From Lachnospiraceae bacterium (GTDB taxonomy: Bacteria; Bacillota; Clostridia; Lachnospirales; Lachnospiraceae): 64,000 nt of DNA. A program made the translations under genes and the position numbers. Shown here one piece after another: positions 15,436-24,711 of the stretch. The stretch lies in NCBI GenBank assembly GCA_017612555.1, contig JAGAFR010000034.1, positions 1 to 64,000 of the forward strand, in the 5' to 3' direction. Under the pieces are notes generated by a model. It did not search any database and was not told where the DNA came from. It saw only the letters and a program-made list of their open reading frames with translations. Position 1 is the first letter of the stretch, and each line of letters starts with the position of its first letter.

Positions 15436-16857
15436 ATGAAGAAGAAAGTACTTAGCACTTTACTTGCAACAGCAATGGTTGCTTCTATCCTTGCAGGTTG
15501 TGGCGGATCAGCAGAAGCTCCTGCTCCTGCAGCAGAGGCACCCGCAGCAACAGAAGAGGCTGCTCCTGCAGCTGAAGAGGAAGCTCCTGCAGCTGAAGAG
15601 ACAGCTGAAGCTCCTGCAGCAGATGAAGGTAAAGTTCTTAACATCTATGCATGGAACGAGGAGTTCAAGAGCCGTGTAACAGATCACTACGGAAACTACG
15701 AAGAAGTTGATGCTACACACGGTAAGATCGGTGATGTAGATGTTGTTTGGAACATCACACCTTCAGATGACAACGCTTACCAGAACAACCTTGATGCTAC
15801 ACTTCTTAAGCAGGCTGACGCAGCAGCAGACGACAAGATCGACCTTTTCCTTGTTGAGGCTGACTACGCTCTTAAGTATGTTGACACAGATTACACAATG
15901 GCTATGACAGATCTTGGTATCACAGATGCTGACCTTGCTGATCAGTACAAGTATACACAGGATATCGTTACAGATTCAAACGGAGCTCTTAAGGGTTCTT
16001 CATGGCAGGCTTGCTCAGCTGGTCTTATCTACAACCGTGAAGTAGCTAAGGAAGTTCTTGGCGCTGATGATCCTGATTCAGTTCAGGCTGCAGTTTCAGA
16101 TTGGGCTAAGTATAAAGAGACAGCTAAGAAGATGGCTGATGCAGGTTATGTAATGTGCTCAGTTAACGATACATACCGTGTATATTCAAACAACGTATCC
16201 GGTAAGTGGGTACAGGACAACAAGATCGTTGTTGACAAGAACCTTGAGAACTGGGTAAATGACTCTAAGGAACTCGTTGATGCTAAGGCAGAGAACACAT
16301 ATGACCTTTGGGGCGATGACTGGGCAAAGGGTAAGAAGCCTGAAGGAAAGATCTTCTGCTACTTTGGACCGGCTTGGTTCTTCAACTTCTGTCTTGATGC
16401 AGATCAGGAAGGCACAGTTGCTAACAACGGCGGTTGGGGCTATGTAGTAGGACCTCAGTCATTCTTCTGGGGCGGCACATGGATCTGCGCAGCTACAGGT
16501 ACAGACAATGCAAGCCTTGTTAAGGACATCATCCTTACAATGACAACAGATAAGGCTGTTCTTAAGGACATCGCTCAGAAGGACGCTGACTGTGTAAACA
16601 GCAAGACTGTTCTTGCAGAGCTTTCATCAGATGATTCAGGTAACCTTGCACTTCTTGGCGGACAGAACCCTTACAAGATGCTTGCAGACGGTGCTGAGAA
16701 GATCGACCTTTCAAACCTTTCAGCTTATGACCAGGGATGTAACGAAGAACTTCAGGCAGCTATGAAGAACTACTTCGAAGGAAACGCTACATACGAAGAT
16801 GCTCTTGATCTCTTCTACAAGGCTGTTATCGAGAAGTATCCTGAGCTTACAAAATAA
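15436..16857 (+). CDS. Sugar ABC transporter substrate-binding lipoprotein
   Basis: From the ATG after GGGAGGAATTCAAGTA the product is 473 residues. It has a lipoprotein signal with lipobox LAGC (Cys22), then a low-complexity Ala/Glu/Pro linker (about 27-60) that holds the domain away from the membrane, then a family 1 extracellular solute-binding domain. Two permease genes follow, so it delivers a carbohydrate to that importer. Codon choice is strongly biased (CTT, GCT, AAG, TCA) compared with the neighbours, and a terminator follows at once, both signs of very high expression relative to the permeases. An alternative start at 15331 would overlap the promoter and is rejected. The sugar is not identifiable. 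Confidence 0.9.
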   Translation: MKKKVLSTLLATAMVASILAGCGGSAEAPAPAAEAPAATEEAAPAAEEEAPAAEETAEAPAADEGKVLNIYAWNEEFKSRVTDHYGNYEEVDATHGKIGDVDVVWNITPSDDNAYQNNLDATLLKQADAAADDKIDLFLVEADYALKYVDTDYTMAMTDLGITDADLADQYKYTQDIVTDSNGALKGSSWQACSAGLIYNREVAKEVLGADDPDSVQAAVSDWAKYKETAKKMADAGYVMCSVNDTYRVYSNNVSGKWVQDNKIVVDKNLENWVNDSKELVDAKAENTYDLWGDDWAKGKKPEGKIFCYFGPAWFFNFCLDADQEGTVANNGGWGYVVGPQSFFWGGTWICAATGTDNASLVKDIILTMTTDKAVLKDIAQKDADCVNSKTVLAELSSDDSGNLALLGGQNPYKMLADGAEKIDLSNLSAYDQGCNEELQAAMKNYFEGNATYEDALDLFYKAVIEKYPELTK

Positions 16858-16894
16858 TAAGCATTTAAAGATCTCATGATCAGATGATTAAATG

Positions 16895-16925
16895 GCGCCT
16901 GCCTCTGTGGGCAGGCGCTATTTTT
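16895..16925 (+). terminator. Intrinsic terminator after the binding-protein gene
   Basis: Stem GCGCCTGCC / GGCAGGCGC (16895-16903 with 16910-16918), a 6-base loop, then TATTTTTA. It probably attenuates transcription into the permease genes. A weak -10 TACAAT at 16962-16967 may add a second start before the permeases. Confidence 0.85.
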
Positions 16926-17020
16926 ATCGAAAAAACGCGTGATATCAGCATCGAAATGTGATACAATATCTCTTAATAGAGGTCTTTTAGACTCTTAATA
17001 GGAGAAGGAGGTAAGGCTTT

Positions 17021-17974
17021 ATGGCAAATACGCCGAAAAAGGGGAAGAGTCAGGTCGTACGCTATAACAAGTGGGGTTATATTTTCCTGATTCCTTTCAT
17101 CGTGGTATATCTCATATTCCAGATGATCCCGCTCATCACTACTATCTACAACAGTTTATTTGAAAACTATCTGTCAGGTATCAAACAGATAGGTCCGAAT
17201 TTCGTCGGTTTTCACAATTACAAGGAAATAATCGCAAATGGTGATCTTATCACATACGCGAAGAACACTCTTATCATGTGGGTACTTGGTTTTGTTCCCC
17301 AGATATTCTTTTCACTTCTTCTGGGTGCGTGGTTTGCCGATTCCAGACTGCGTATAAGGTGTGCAGCTTTCTTCAAAACCGTTATTTACCTGCCCAACCT
17401 TATAATGGCGGCCGCATTTGCGATGTTGTTCTTCACACTGTTTGCAGAGACGGGCCCCGTAAACGCCATCCTCATGAACATGGGAATGATCTCCGAGCCG
17501 TACAGCTTCTTAAGTCATGCTGCAGGAAGCCGCGGGCTTGTAGCGTTCATGAATTTCCTTATGTGGTTCGGTAATACGACGATCCTTCTGATGGCAGGTA
17601 TGATGGGAATAGACGGATCTCTCTTTGAAGCAGCGCAGGTTGACGGTGCTACGTCGACACAGGTGTTCTTCAGGATCACGCTTCCGCTTCTGCGTCCTAT
17701 ACTGCTGTACGTTATGATCACTTCGCTCATCGGTGGTCTGCAGATGTTCGATGTTCCTCAGGTCCTGACCAACGGCGAAGGAACTCCGATGCGTCAGTCC
17801 ATGACTCTTATCATGTACCTGAACAAGCATCTGTACTCCAAGAACTACGGAATGGCCGGTGCTCTGTCGGTATTCCTGTTCATAATCACCGGTATACTGA
17901 GCTTTATAGTATATAAGTTCTCGGTAGAAGATAATGTTGACGAAGTTAAGAAGAGAGACAAGAACAAGAAATAA
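17021..17974 (+). CDS. Sugar ABC transporter permease, MalF-like
   Basis: The 317-residue membrane protein has about six spans, and the family's cytoplasmic EAA loop appears as FEAAQVDGATSTQVFFRITLPLLRPILL near residues 205-230, where the ATPase docks. It starts at an ATG after AGGAGAAGGAGGT and ends 14 bases before the second permease. With the binding protein at 15436 it forms a CUT1-type sugar importer. No ATPase gene is in the cluster; such systems commonly share one MsmK-like ATPase encoded elsewhere. Confidence 0.92.
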   Translation: MANTPKKGKSQVVRYNKWGYIFLIPFIVVYLIFQMIPLITTIYNSLFENYLSGIKQIGPNFVGFHNYKEIIANGDLITYAKNTLIMWVLGFVPQIFFSLLLGAWFADSRLRIRCAAFFKTVIYLPNLIMAAAFAMLFFTLFAETGPVNAILMNMGMISEPYSFLSHAAGSRGLVAFMNFLMWFGNTTILLMAGMMGIDGSLFEAAQVDGATSTQVFFRITLPLLRPILLYVMITSLIGGLQMFDVPQVLTNGEGTPMRQSMTLIMYLNKHLYSKNYGMAGALSVFLFIITGILSFIVYKFSVEDNVDEVKKRDKNKK

Positions 17975-17988
17975 GGAGGTGAACCTAA

Positions 17989-18855
17989 ATGAGACAAGAC
18001 AAAGAATATGATGTTGAGGGCGGTTTAGGTTTAACCGTCAGACGTGTGATAGCGTATGTAGTACTGATACTGCTCACATTCCTGTGCCTGTTCTGGTTCT
18101 ATATTCTGTTTGTTAATTCATCCAGAACGCACTCACAGCTGTCCTCGGGATTTACCATGGTTCCCGGTTCAGCACTTATCAAGAACTTTAACGCTGTTAT
18201 GCATGGCACGCAGCCTATAGCAAGAGGTATGCTCAATTCATTCATAATAGCAGCTTGCGCGTCGATACTTAGCGTATACTTCTCGACCATGACGGCATAC
18301 GCCATCCATGTATACGATTTCAAGTTCAAGACGGCGATATTTACATTTATCCTTGCGGTAATGATGATCCCTACCCAGGTAACGGCTCTCGGTTTCGTAA
18401 AGCTGGTACAGGGTATCAAGCTCGAGGACAGCTTTATCCCGCTTATCGTTCCCGCAATAGCCGCTCCCGCGACATTCTACTACATGAAGCAGTATATGGA
18501 GAGTGCACTGCCTCATGCGATAGTAGAGGCAGCCAGGATAGACGGAGCCAATGAAGTACGTACGTTCAACACGATATCGCTTCCTATGATGAAGCCGGCC
18601 ATCGCAGTACAGATGATCTTCACATTCGTGTTCAACTGGAACAATTACTTCACTCCCGCACTTATCCTGCACGATGAGAAGAAGAAGACGCTTCCTATCC
18701 TCATTGCACAGCTTCGTTCGGCGGATTTCCTGAAGTTTGATATGGGTCAGGTTTATGTAACGATCGCATTCTCGATCTTCCCGGTAATCATAGTTTATCT
18801 CTGCCTGTCAAGATTTATCGTAGGTGGAGTTGCACTGGGATCTGTGAAAGGATAA
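17989..18855 (+). CDS. Sugar ABC transporter permease, MalG-like
   Basis: The 288-residue product has an N-terminal span after a short basic tail, about six spans in all, and the EAA loop VEAARIDGANEVRTFNTISLPMMKPAI near residues 180-205. It follows the MalF-like gene with an AGGAGGTGAACCTAA ribosome site inside the spacing. The two permeases would form the channel of the importer whose binding protein is encoded at 15436. A terminator follows at 18871. Confidence 0.92.
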   Translation: MRQDKEYDVEGGLGLTVRRVIAYVVLILLTFLCLFWFYILFVNSSRTHSQLSSGFTMVPGSALIKNFNAVMHGTQPIARGMLNSFIIAACASILSVYFSTMTAYAIHVYDFKFKTAIFTFILAVMMIPTQVTALGFVKLVQGIKLEDSFIPLIVPAIAAPATFYYMKQYMESALPHAIVEAARIDGANEVRTFNTISLPMMKPAIAVQMIFTFVFNWNNYFTPALILHDEKKKTLPILIAQLRSADFLKFDMGQVYVTIAFSIFPVIIVYLCLSRFIVGGVALGSVKG

Positions 18856-18870
18856 TTGGAATTGATATTG

Positions 18871-18897
18871 AAAAGCCCGCCTTACGGCGGGCTTTTT
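18871..18897. terminator. Bidirectional terminator
   Basis: AAAAGCCCGCC-TTAC-GGCGGGCTTTTT is self-complementary with A and T tracts on each side. It can stop both the permease operon and the convergent glycosyltransferase gene that ends at 18899. Confidence 0.9.
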
Positions 18898-18898
18898 A

Positions 18899-20392
18899 TT
18901 ATTCTTGAAGAAGATACAGGTGTCCGGACGAGTTCTCGTAGATACAGTCGTACTTCTCGATCACGCTGTCGTAGATCTCCGGCAGGCTTCCGTCAAAATC
19001 ATCCCCTATGATCAACCACTTGGGCGGATCGTTCTCAAGCATATCAAGGATATCGGTAAGAGCATCGGGATACAGTTCGATAAAGTACGGAAGGTTGACA
19101 ACATATCTGCAGCATGGCGTAATGTCATTTATCTCAAACATCTGCATATCGATCATAAATGAAAAAACGCTGTCCCTGTCGCACTCGGGAATAAGAGCCC
19201 CTATATCTTTGGCATTAAAGTAGTACGGATCTTCAAGTGAATCTCCCCTGCTGTACAGGACGGTCCTTACCGTATCAAGGCCCGTTGGAATGTAATAACA
19301 CAGGAATATAAAGAAAAACGCTATGCTCACGGCCTGTTTCCAGTTTTCAAAGACTATGAGAGGATCATATATCTTCAGGAACAGTATCAGAGCCAGGCAA
19401 AGGGCGGGATATACCGTTGTGAAGTAGTAGTAGAACGGAGTTCCCAGATGGAGCAGGAGCCACGTTGCAGCCGACATTGCCATAAGTATGATCGAGACTT
19501 CCCTTTGGATCCTGTTTCGCTGTAATATGGCGAATATGAATGCAAAAGCGCAGCCGCCAAGCTTAAGTTCCCACGTAAGGTTAAATGCCTCATAGTAGTC
19601 GGTGGAGCGGGAAAAACCAAGCTGGAATACGCAGTAGATCATATCCGAAAGGGCTCCGTTCACACCGAAGTAAATGATCACGGGGAGGGCGGAAAGAGCC
19701 AGTCCCAGGAGCAGATATATGAGATTTAGGAAAAAGCGCTTTATGTTTTTCGAAACGAGATCATCAAACAGTATTGCGGCTATTATCCCGAGTATCGGCG
19801 CAGAGACGCTTATCTTGGAGAAGATGTCGATCCCAAGGCACAGTCCCAATACCATGACGGTCCAAACGGAAAGGTCGCAAAGTGATTTTTTATCCTTTAC
19901 AACTGCTCTTAGAACGACATACAGGCAGGCAAGCGAGATCGGAAGAGCGAACTCTTCAAGCGTATTACCGCCCCACAATGTTGTGATGTTGCCCCACAGA
20001 TAGACGATCATCACGAAAATCGCTTTTTTGCGGGATATGAACAGAAGAGATATCTCGTATATCAGAACGAGAGATGCAAACGCAAAAGGTATCTGTATAA
20101 GAAATGCCCCTAGCCTGTCGTGGGCCATAAGCTGTCCGAGAGCTTCTATAAAGAAGAAATAAGGTCCTTTAAGGTCAAAAAAATCACGATAGGGGACTTT
20201 GCCTTCGATTATGCCCCGTCCCACGAGTGAGAAGAAACTCGCATCACAGCCGTACCAGTACCGGTAAAACGGACTTGTCCACAGGGAGAACAGAAGAAGA
20301 TGGGTTACAGAGACGATAAAGAGTCCGATGTACTCTGCGATCTTCTGTTTTACGGGAAGGTCCGCTATGGACGGATCTATGTAAGCACGCAT
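18899..20392 (-). CDS. Multi-span membrane glycosyltransferase, GT-C type
   Basis: From the ATG at 20392 the product is 497 residues with about ten or more hydrophobic spans. The first luminal loop has the acidic pair region DASFFSLVGRGIIEGKVPYRDFFDLKGPYFFF, the pattern of GT39/GT83-like lipid-linked sugar transferases; the last 120 residues are a soluble domain (ENDPPKWLIIGDDFDG). It would move a sugar from a polyprenyl phosphate donor outside the membrane. TTG starts further upstream at 20398 or 20437 are possible, and the GAGGA ribosome site is better placed for 20398. The gene is alone on this strand, with a promoter at 20445-20473. Confidence 0.75.
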   Translation of the reverse strand: MRAYIDPSIADLPVKQKIAEYIGLFIVSVTHLLLFSLWTSPFYRYWYGCDASFFSLVGRGIIEGKVPYRDFFDLKGPYFFFIEALGQLMAHDRLGAFLIQIPFAFASLVLIYEISLLFISRKKAIFVMIVYLWGNITTLWGGNTLEEFALPISLACLYVVLRAVVKDKKSLCDLSVWTVMVLGLCLGIDIFSKISVSAPILGIIAAILFDDLVSKNIKRFFLNLIYLLLGLALSALPVIIYFGVNGALSDMIYCVFQLGFSRSTDYYEAFNLTWELKLGGCAFAFIFAILQRNRIQREVSIILMAMSAATWLLLHLGTPFYYYFTTVYPALCLALILFLKIYDPLIVFENWKQAVSIAFFFIFLCYYIPTGLDTVRTVLYSRGDSLEDPYYFNAKDIGALIPECDRDSVFSFMIDMQMFEINDITPCCRYVVNLPYFIELYPDALTDILDMLENDPPKWLIIGDDFDGSLPEIYDSVIEKYDCIYENSSGHLYLLQE

Positions 20393-20423
20393 TTTCAAGG
20401 GCAAATCCTCGCAAATCACTTCT

Positions 20424-20473
20424 TTGACAATTATCAACTATATAATTATAATTAGAATTGTTGTTATTTGCAA
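20424..20473. promoter_or_regulatory. Two overlapping divergent consensus promoters
   Basis: Plus strand: perfect TTGACA (20424-20429), 17 bases, perfect TATAAT (20447-20452), reading to the gene at 20525. Minus strand: TTGCAA (20468-20473), 17 bases, TATAAT (20445-20450), reading to the glycosyltransferase gene. The two -10 boxes share four bases, so polymerase can sit on only one promoter at a time. Confidence 0.8.
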
Positions 20474-20524
20474 TGAATTCAAGGCTCCATGAACGCCTTG
20501 GCACTCAAAAAATGAGGAACTTGT

Positions 20525-20989
20525 ATGTACGGAAAGGAAGCAAACCTTAAGGAACAGATCATTGAAGAATACAAGGATGATCTGGTAAGACTCCTGAAAT
20601 ATCTGCCGTTTTTAGAACAGAAGGGCGGAAAAGACGTTCAGGATTATTATGAAGGCGACGGGGAGAACAAGGTCATTCCCGTGCCGGTCTATGATTCGAC
20701 GCTTCTTGGCTTTGTGAAGGAGGCAAGGAGTACCAAGTTCATGTACAGAAACTATCCGTACGTATATCGTAAATGGAAGATGCCCGATGCCAAAGCGGAG
20801 CGTATCGCCATGGAATCGGCAACCCTTAGGGATATAGACCTGTTTCGCGGAATAATAAGCAAGTATGTGCTCGGAGGTCAGACAAGAGCGAAGCTTTGGA
20901 CCGAGGCGGTTGAAGAAAGGATATTCGTTACGGCTCTTGCCAGGATGAAGTCACTCATGTTTGACCATGGCAGAACTCCGGTACAGTAA
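20525..20989 (+). CDS. Conserved hypothetical protein of Clostridia type
   Basis: The 154-residue product has no signal peptide or membrane span. It has an N-terminal helical half (LKEQIIEEYKDDLVRLLKYLPFLEQ), a central VPVYDSTLLGFVKEA..YPYVYRKW segment and a C-terminal SKYVLGGQTRAKLWTEAVEERIFVTALARMKSL. I recall similar short proteins of unknown function from Lachnospiraceae, but cannot name a domain. It is driven by a full-consensus promoter, so it is probably well expressed. It starts 4 bases after GGAAC, a poor ribosome site. Confidence 0.7.
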   Translation: MYGKEANLKEQIIEEYKDDLVRLLKYLPFLEQKGGKDVQDYYEGDGENKVIPVPVYDSTLLGFVKEARSTKFMYRNYPYVYRKWKMPDAKAERIAMESATLRDIDLFRGIISKYVLGGQTRAKLWTEAVEERIFVTALARMKSLMFDHGRTPVQ

Positions 20990-21048
20990 AGTTTTCTGTG
21001 AAGTGGATTCTAAATGGCTGGGCTCTCAAGACCCAAGGAGGATAGACC

Positions 21049-22239
21049 ATGATATCGAAGAAAATGGAAAAGCTGGTCGCAGGCAGCTCGGTGATCCGTG
21101 CGATGTTTGAAGAAGGAAAACAGATGGCGGCCAAGTACGGGGCAGAGAACGTATATGATTTTTCTCTCGGAAATCCCAATGTTCCGGCACCTTCAGAGGT
21201 GAACGAAGCATTACTTGATATAGTAAAGAATACAGACAGCTTAAAGCTTCACGGATATATGAGCAATGCCGGACATGAAGAGGTCAGGGAAGCTATAGCA
21301 AAGTCTCTCAATAAAAGGTTCGGGACGGGGTACGGCGCATCAAACGTGATCATGACCGTTGGTGCCGCAGGGGGACTCAATGTAGCTCTTAAGGCGATAC
21401 TGAATCCCGGAGATGAGGTGATAGCTTTCGCTCCGTATTTTGGCGAGTACAATAATTACGTAGCTAATTTTGACGGAGAGATGGTTATAATAACACCTGA
21501 CACAAAATCGTTTCAGCCCAATCTTATTGAGTTTGAACAAAAGATCACGAATAAAACTGCATGTGTTATTGTAAATTCTCCCAATAACCCGACGGGCGTT
21601 ATTTATTCACGCGAAACACTCACTAAGATGGGAGAGATACTCGAGAAGAAGCAGAAGGAACTCGGAAAGACCATATACCTCATAACCGATGAACCATACA
21701 GGGAGCTCGCATACGATGGGATCGAGGTACCGTGGGTTCCGCAATTTTATAAGAACACGATAGTAGGTTATTCATACAGCAAGTCATTGTCGCTTCCAGG
21801 TGAGAGGATAGGATATCTTCTGATCCCGTCCGAGGCGGATGATTTTGACGATCTGGTCGCAGCTGCAACCGTTGCAACGAGGATACTCGGGTTCGTAAAT
21901 GCTCCGTCCATCATGCAGCTGGCAATAGCAAAGTGTATAGATTCCACCACGGATGTTTCATATTATGACAGAAACCGCAATACGCTCTACGAGGGACTTA
22001 CCAAATGCGGATTTACATGTCAGAAGCCGGAAGGAGCATTCTATCTGTTCATGAAGTCTCCCATGGAGGATGATAAGGAGTTTGCCAATATTGCCAAGAA
22101 ATACAATCTTCTTATAGTCCCGGGATCTACTTTCATGTGCAAAGGTTATGTTAGGATCGCGTATTGCGTATCATACGAGACGGTGGTGAACTCATTGCCG
22201 AAATTCGAGATGCTGGCTAAGGAGCTGGGGCTTAAATGA
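21049..22239 (+). CDS. PLP-dependent aminotransferase, class I/II
   Basis: The 396-residue product is a fold-type I aminotransferase. It has SLGNPN near residue 42, the NSPNNPTG motif near 180, DEP near 217 and the PLP-binding lysine in SYSKSLSLPGERIGY near 245. It resembles the aspartate-aminotransferase-like enzymes of Clostridia; the donor and acceptor cannot be told. It begins after CCAAGGAGGATAGACC. The next gene, also an aminotransferase, begins one base after its stop, so the two are co-translated. The dapF gene further along the run raises the possibility of a role in lysine or cell-wall amino acid supply, but this is only context. Confidence 0.85.
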   Translation: MISKKMEKLVAGSSVIRAMFEEGKQMAAKYGAENVYDFSLGNPNVPAPSEVNEALLDIVKNTDSLKLHGYMSNAGHEEVREAIAKSLNKRFGTGYGASNVIMTVGAAGGLNVALKAILNPGDEVIAFAPYFGEYNNYVANFDGEMVIITPDTKSFQPNLIEFEQKITNKTACVIVNSPNNPTGVIYSRETLTKMGEILEKKQKELGKTIYLITDEPYRELAYDGIEVPWVPQFYKNTIVGYSYSKSLSLPGERIGYLLIPSEADDFDDLVAAATVATRILGFVNAPSIMQLAIAKCIDSTTDVSYYDRNRNTLYEGLTKCGFTCQKPEGAFYLFMKSPMEDDKEFANIAKKYNLLIVPGSTFMCKGYVRIAYCVSYETVVNSLPKFEMLAKELGLK

Positions 22240-22240
22240 T

Positions 22241-23311
22241 ATGAGTTGGGAAGATAAAGTCAGAAAGGTTGTTCCCTATACTCCGGGCGAGCAGCCAAGT
22301 GATGATCACAAAGTAATAAAGCTTAACACAAATGAGATGCCTTATCCGCCTTCACCGAAAGTTGCCGAGGCGCTGGCAGCATTTGATGTCGACAGTCTGA
22401 GATTATATCCGGCTCCCGATGTGGGGCCGCTTCGTGATGCCCTGGCGGCAAGATATGGCGTAGAAGCTGACGAGATGTTTGTGGGTGTAGGATCCGATGA
22501 TGTTCTGGCAACGGCTTTTCTTACGTTCTTCAATTCTGACAGACCGGTGATCTTCCCGGATATAACATATTCGTTTTATGATGTTTGGTGCGATGTATAC
22601 CGGATCACATATGAGATAAAGAAACTTGATGAAGAATTTCACATTGTAAAGAGCGATTATCTGACCGAAAACGGCGGTATCGTCATAGCAAATCCCAATG
22701 CGCCTACAGGTGTATCCGAGGATAAGGATGTCGACTTCATCGAGGATATCGTAAAAGCAAATCCCGACAGCGTTGTGATAGTTGACGAAGCGTACGTGGA
22801 TTTTGGCGGAGTATCCGCACTTCCGCTCATAGATAAGTATGATAATATCCTGATAGTGCGGACTTTTTCAAAATCAAGGGCATTTGCGGGCATGAGGATC
22901 GGCTTTGCCATGGGAAACAGCCGCCTCATCAAATATATGAACGATGTTAAGTACTCGATCAATTCTTATACGATGAACCGTCCGGCCATTGAACTCGGTA
23001 TCGCGGCTCTTTCGGATGAGGAGTACTATGCCGATGCGGTTGCAAAAGTTGTTAAGACGAGAGAATGGACTGCCAGGGAGCTTAGAGACAGAGGATTTAC
23101 GGTCACGGACTCAAGGACAAACTTTGTATTCGCGGCGCCTCCCGCAGACAGGATAAGCGCCCGGGAATTGTTTTCGGGTCTTAAAAAGAGGAACATCTAT
23201 GTCAGATGGTGGGATAAGGACAGGCTTCGCGACAGACTCCGTATATCGATCGGAACCGATGAGGAGATGCAGGCTCTCATCAAGGCAGTGGATGAGATCA
23301 TGAAAGGATAA
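22241..23311 (+). CDS. hisC: Histidinol-phosphate aminotransferase-like enzyme
   Basis: The 356-residue product has the usual HisC length and layout: KLNTNEMPYPPSP at residues about 27-39, NPNAPTG near 150, DEAYVDFGG near 180, the PLP lysine in RTFSKSRAFAGMRIGFA near 207-223, and RISIGT near the end. HisC converts imidazole-acetol phosphate to histidinol phosphate; relatives act on aromatic amino acids or cobalamin precursors. No histidine gene is nearby, so it may be a broad-range HisC paralogue. It starts one base after the previous stop without its own strong ribosome site, indicating coupling. Confidence 0.8.
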   Translation: MSWEDKVRKVVPYTPGEQPSDDHKVIKLNTNEMPYPPSPKVAEALAAFDVDSLRLYPAPDVGPLRDALAARYGVEADEMFVGVGSDDVLATAFLTFFNSDRPVIFPDITYSFYDVWCDVYRITYEIKKLDEEFHIVKSDYLTENGGIVIANPNAPTGVSEDKDVDFIEDIVKANPDSVVIVDEAYVDFGGVSALPLIDKYDNILIVRTFSKSRAFAGMRIGFAMGNSRLIKYMNDVKYSINSYTMNRPAIELGIAALSDEEYYADAVAKVVKTREWTARELRDRGFTVTDSRTNFVFAAPPADRISARELFSGLKKRNIYVRWWDKDRLRDRLRISIGTDEEMQALIKAVDEIMKG

Positions 23312-23328
23312 AACAGGGGAAGACAGAA

Positions 23329-23823
23329 ATGACTGAATTTACACATTACATAATGGTATTCTTGATATCGATGGTGCCGCTGATCGAACTAAGAGGTGCC
23401 ATTCCGTATGCGGTAGGGTTTATCAATGCGGGAGTGCCGCTGTCACTGCCGCTTTGTTACGTTGTGGCGATCGTAGGAAATATGCTCCCGGTGCCGATCA
23501 TCTTCTTTTTTGCGAGGAAGGTGCTGGAATGGGGAGCGGACAAACCGGTCATAGGCAGATTTTTCACATTCTGCCTTGAAAAGGGACATAAGGGCGGAGA
23601 AAAGCTTCAGGCAAAGGCCGGTAGGGGACTGTTCGTCGCACTCCTTCTGTTCGTGGGGATACCGCTTCCGGGAACGGGTGCGTGGACGGGAACGCTTGCG
23701 GCAAGCCTTCTGGATATGGATTTTAAATCGAGCGTAATAGCGGTTATGCTCGGGGTCGTGCTGGCAGGGGTGATCATGGGGATCGTCAGCATGGGTCTTT
23801 TCGGAGCGATTTTTGCACTATGA
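23329..23823 (+). CDS. Small membrane protein, 'small multi-drug export' family
   Basis: The 164-residue product has four to five hydrophobic spans and the family pattern FLISMVPLIELRGAIPYAV at the N-terminus, a central basic loop (KGGEKLQAKAGRG) and GIPLPGTGAWTG. This matches PF06695-type proteins (COG2426), whose drug-export role is only a name; the true substrate is unknown. It is preceded by GGGGAAGACAGAA and overlaps the hslO start by 4 bases, so it belongs to the operon running from 21049 to 27704. Confidence 0.8.
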   Translation: MTEFTHYIMVFLISMVPLIELRGAIPYAVGFINAGVPLSLPLCYVVAIVGNMLPVPIIFFFARKVLEWGADKPVIGRFFTFCLEKGHKGGEKLQAKAGRGLFVALLLFVGIPLPGTGAWTGTLAASLLDMDFKSSVIAVMLGVVLAGVIMGIVSMGLFGAIFAL

Positions 23824-24695
23824 GTGATCATATTATAAGAGCAACAGCAGCAAACGGAAGTATCAGGGCATTCTGTGCGACAACAAGGGAACTTGTGGAG
23901 TATGCCAGGAGCTGCCATAATACTTCTCCCGTTGTGACTGCCGCGCTCGGCAGGCTTCTTACAGCCGGTGCGATGATGGGCAGCATGCAAAAGGGTGAAG
24001 ACGACATATTAACGCTCCAGCTTCGAGGGTCGGGGCCTATGAAGGGGATTACTGTCACGGCAGATTCGAAGGCTGATGTAAAGGGTTACCCCCTGGTGGG
24101 TGACGTGATAATACCGGCCAACAGTAAGGGAAAACTGGATGTGTCCGGCGCGATAGGAGTTGGGATACTGTCCGTCATAAAGGACATGGGGTTGAAAGAT
24201 CCCTATGTCGGGCAGGTGGAGCTCATCTCCGGGGAGATAGCCGAAGATCTGGCATATTACTTTACATCAAGCGAGCAGGTACCATCGGCGGTATCGCTTG
24301 GTGTGCTCATGGAGAGAGACAATACGGTAAAGCAGGCTGGAGGATTGATAATACAGGCACTTCCGGGGGCAAGCGATGAGCAGATCGCATCTCTTGAAGA
24401 GAAATTGTCCGGGATACCGTCGATGACACAGATGCTCGATGACGGAAACGAGCCTGAAGATATACTGGAGAGGATACTTGGGGATGCGGATCTTCAGATC
24501 CTTGACAGGATCCCGACGAGATTTTGGTGCGGCTGCGACAGAAACCGGGTTGAAAAAGTCATTATCAGCCTCGGAAGAGCTGAACTGAAGAAGATGGTCG
24601 ATGACGGCGAGCCGGTTGAGTTGAAGTGCCATTTTTGCAATAAGGCCTATACTTTTTCGCCCGAAGAGATCAAAAAGATATATGATGCATTGTGA
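23820..24695 (+). CDS. hslO: Redox-regulated chaperone Hsp33
   Basis: The 291-residue product has the Hsp33 N-terminal domain (IRATAANGSIRAFCATTRELVEYAR; LLTAGAMMG) and the C-terminal zinc-binding redox switch with C-x-C (FWCGCDRNR, near residue 239) and C-x2-C (LKCHFCNKAY, near 272). All four cysteines are present. The cytoplasmic protein is activated by oxidation, when zinc is lost and it holds unfolding proteins. It starts in the ATGA overlap with the upstream membrane protein gene. Confidence 0.95.
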   Translation: MSDHIIRATAANGSIRAFCATTRELVEYARSCHNTSPVVTAALGRLLTAGAMMGSMQKGEDDILTLQLRGSGPMKGITVTADSKADVKGYPLVGDVIIPANSKGKLDVSGAIGVGILSVIKDMGLKDPYVGQVELISGEIAEDLAYYFTSSEQVPSAVSLGVLMERDNTVKQAGGLIIQALPGASDEQIASLEEKLSGIPSMTQMLDDGNEPEDILERILGDADLQILDRIPTRFWCGCDRNRVEKVIISLGRAELKKMVDDGEPVELKCHFCNKAYTFSPEEIKKIYDAL

Positions 24696-24711
24696 TGAGA
24701 GGGGGAAGACC

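Noticed and set aside
15464-15679. Gln/Leu-rich 71-codon frame overlapping the sugar-binding protein gene
   Set aside because: It is a shifted reading of the Ala/Glu/Pro linker repeats of the lipoprotein and has no start signals.
17021-18855. Missing ATPase as a sign of a broken sugar importer
   Set aside because: CUT1-type importers in Firmicutes often share an MsmK-like ATPase encoded elsewhere, and all three genes here are intact.
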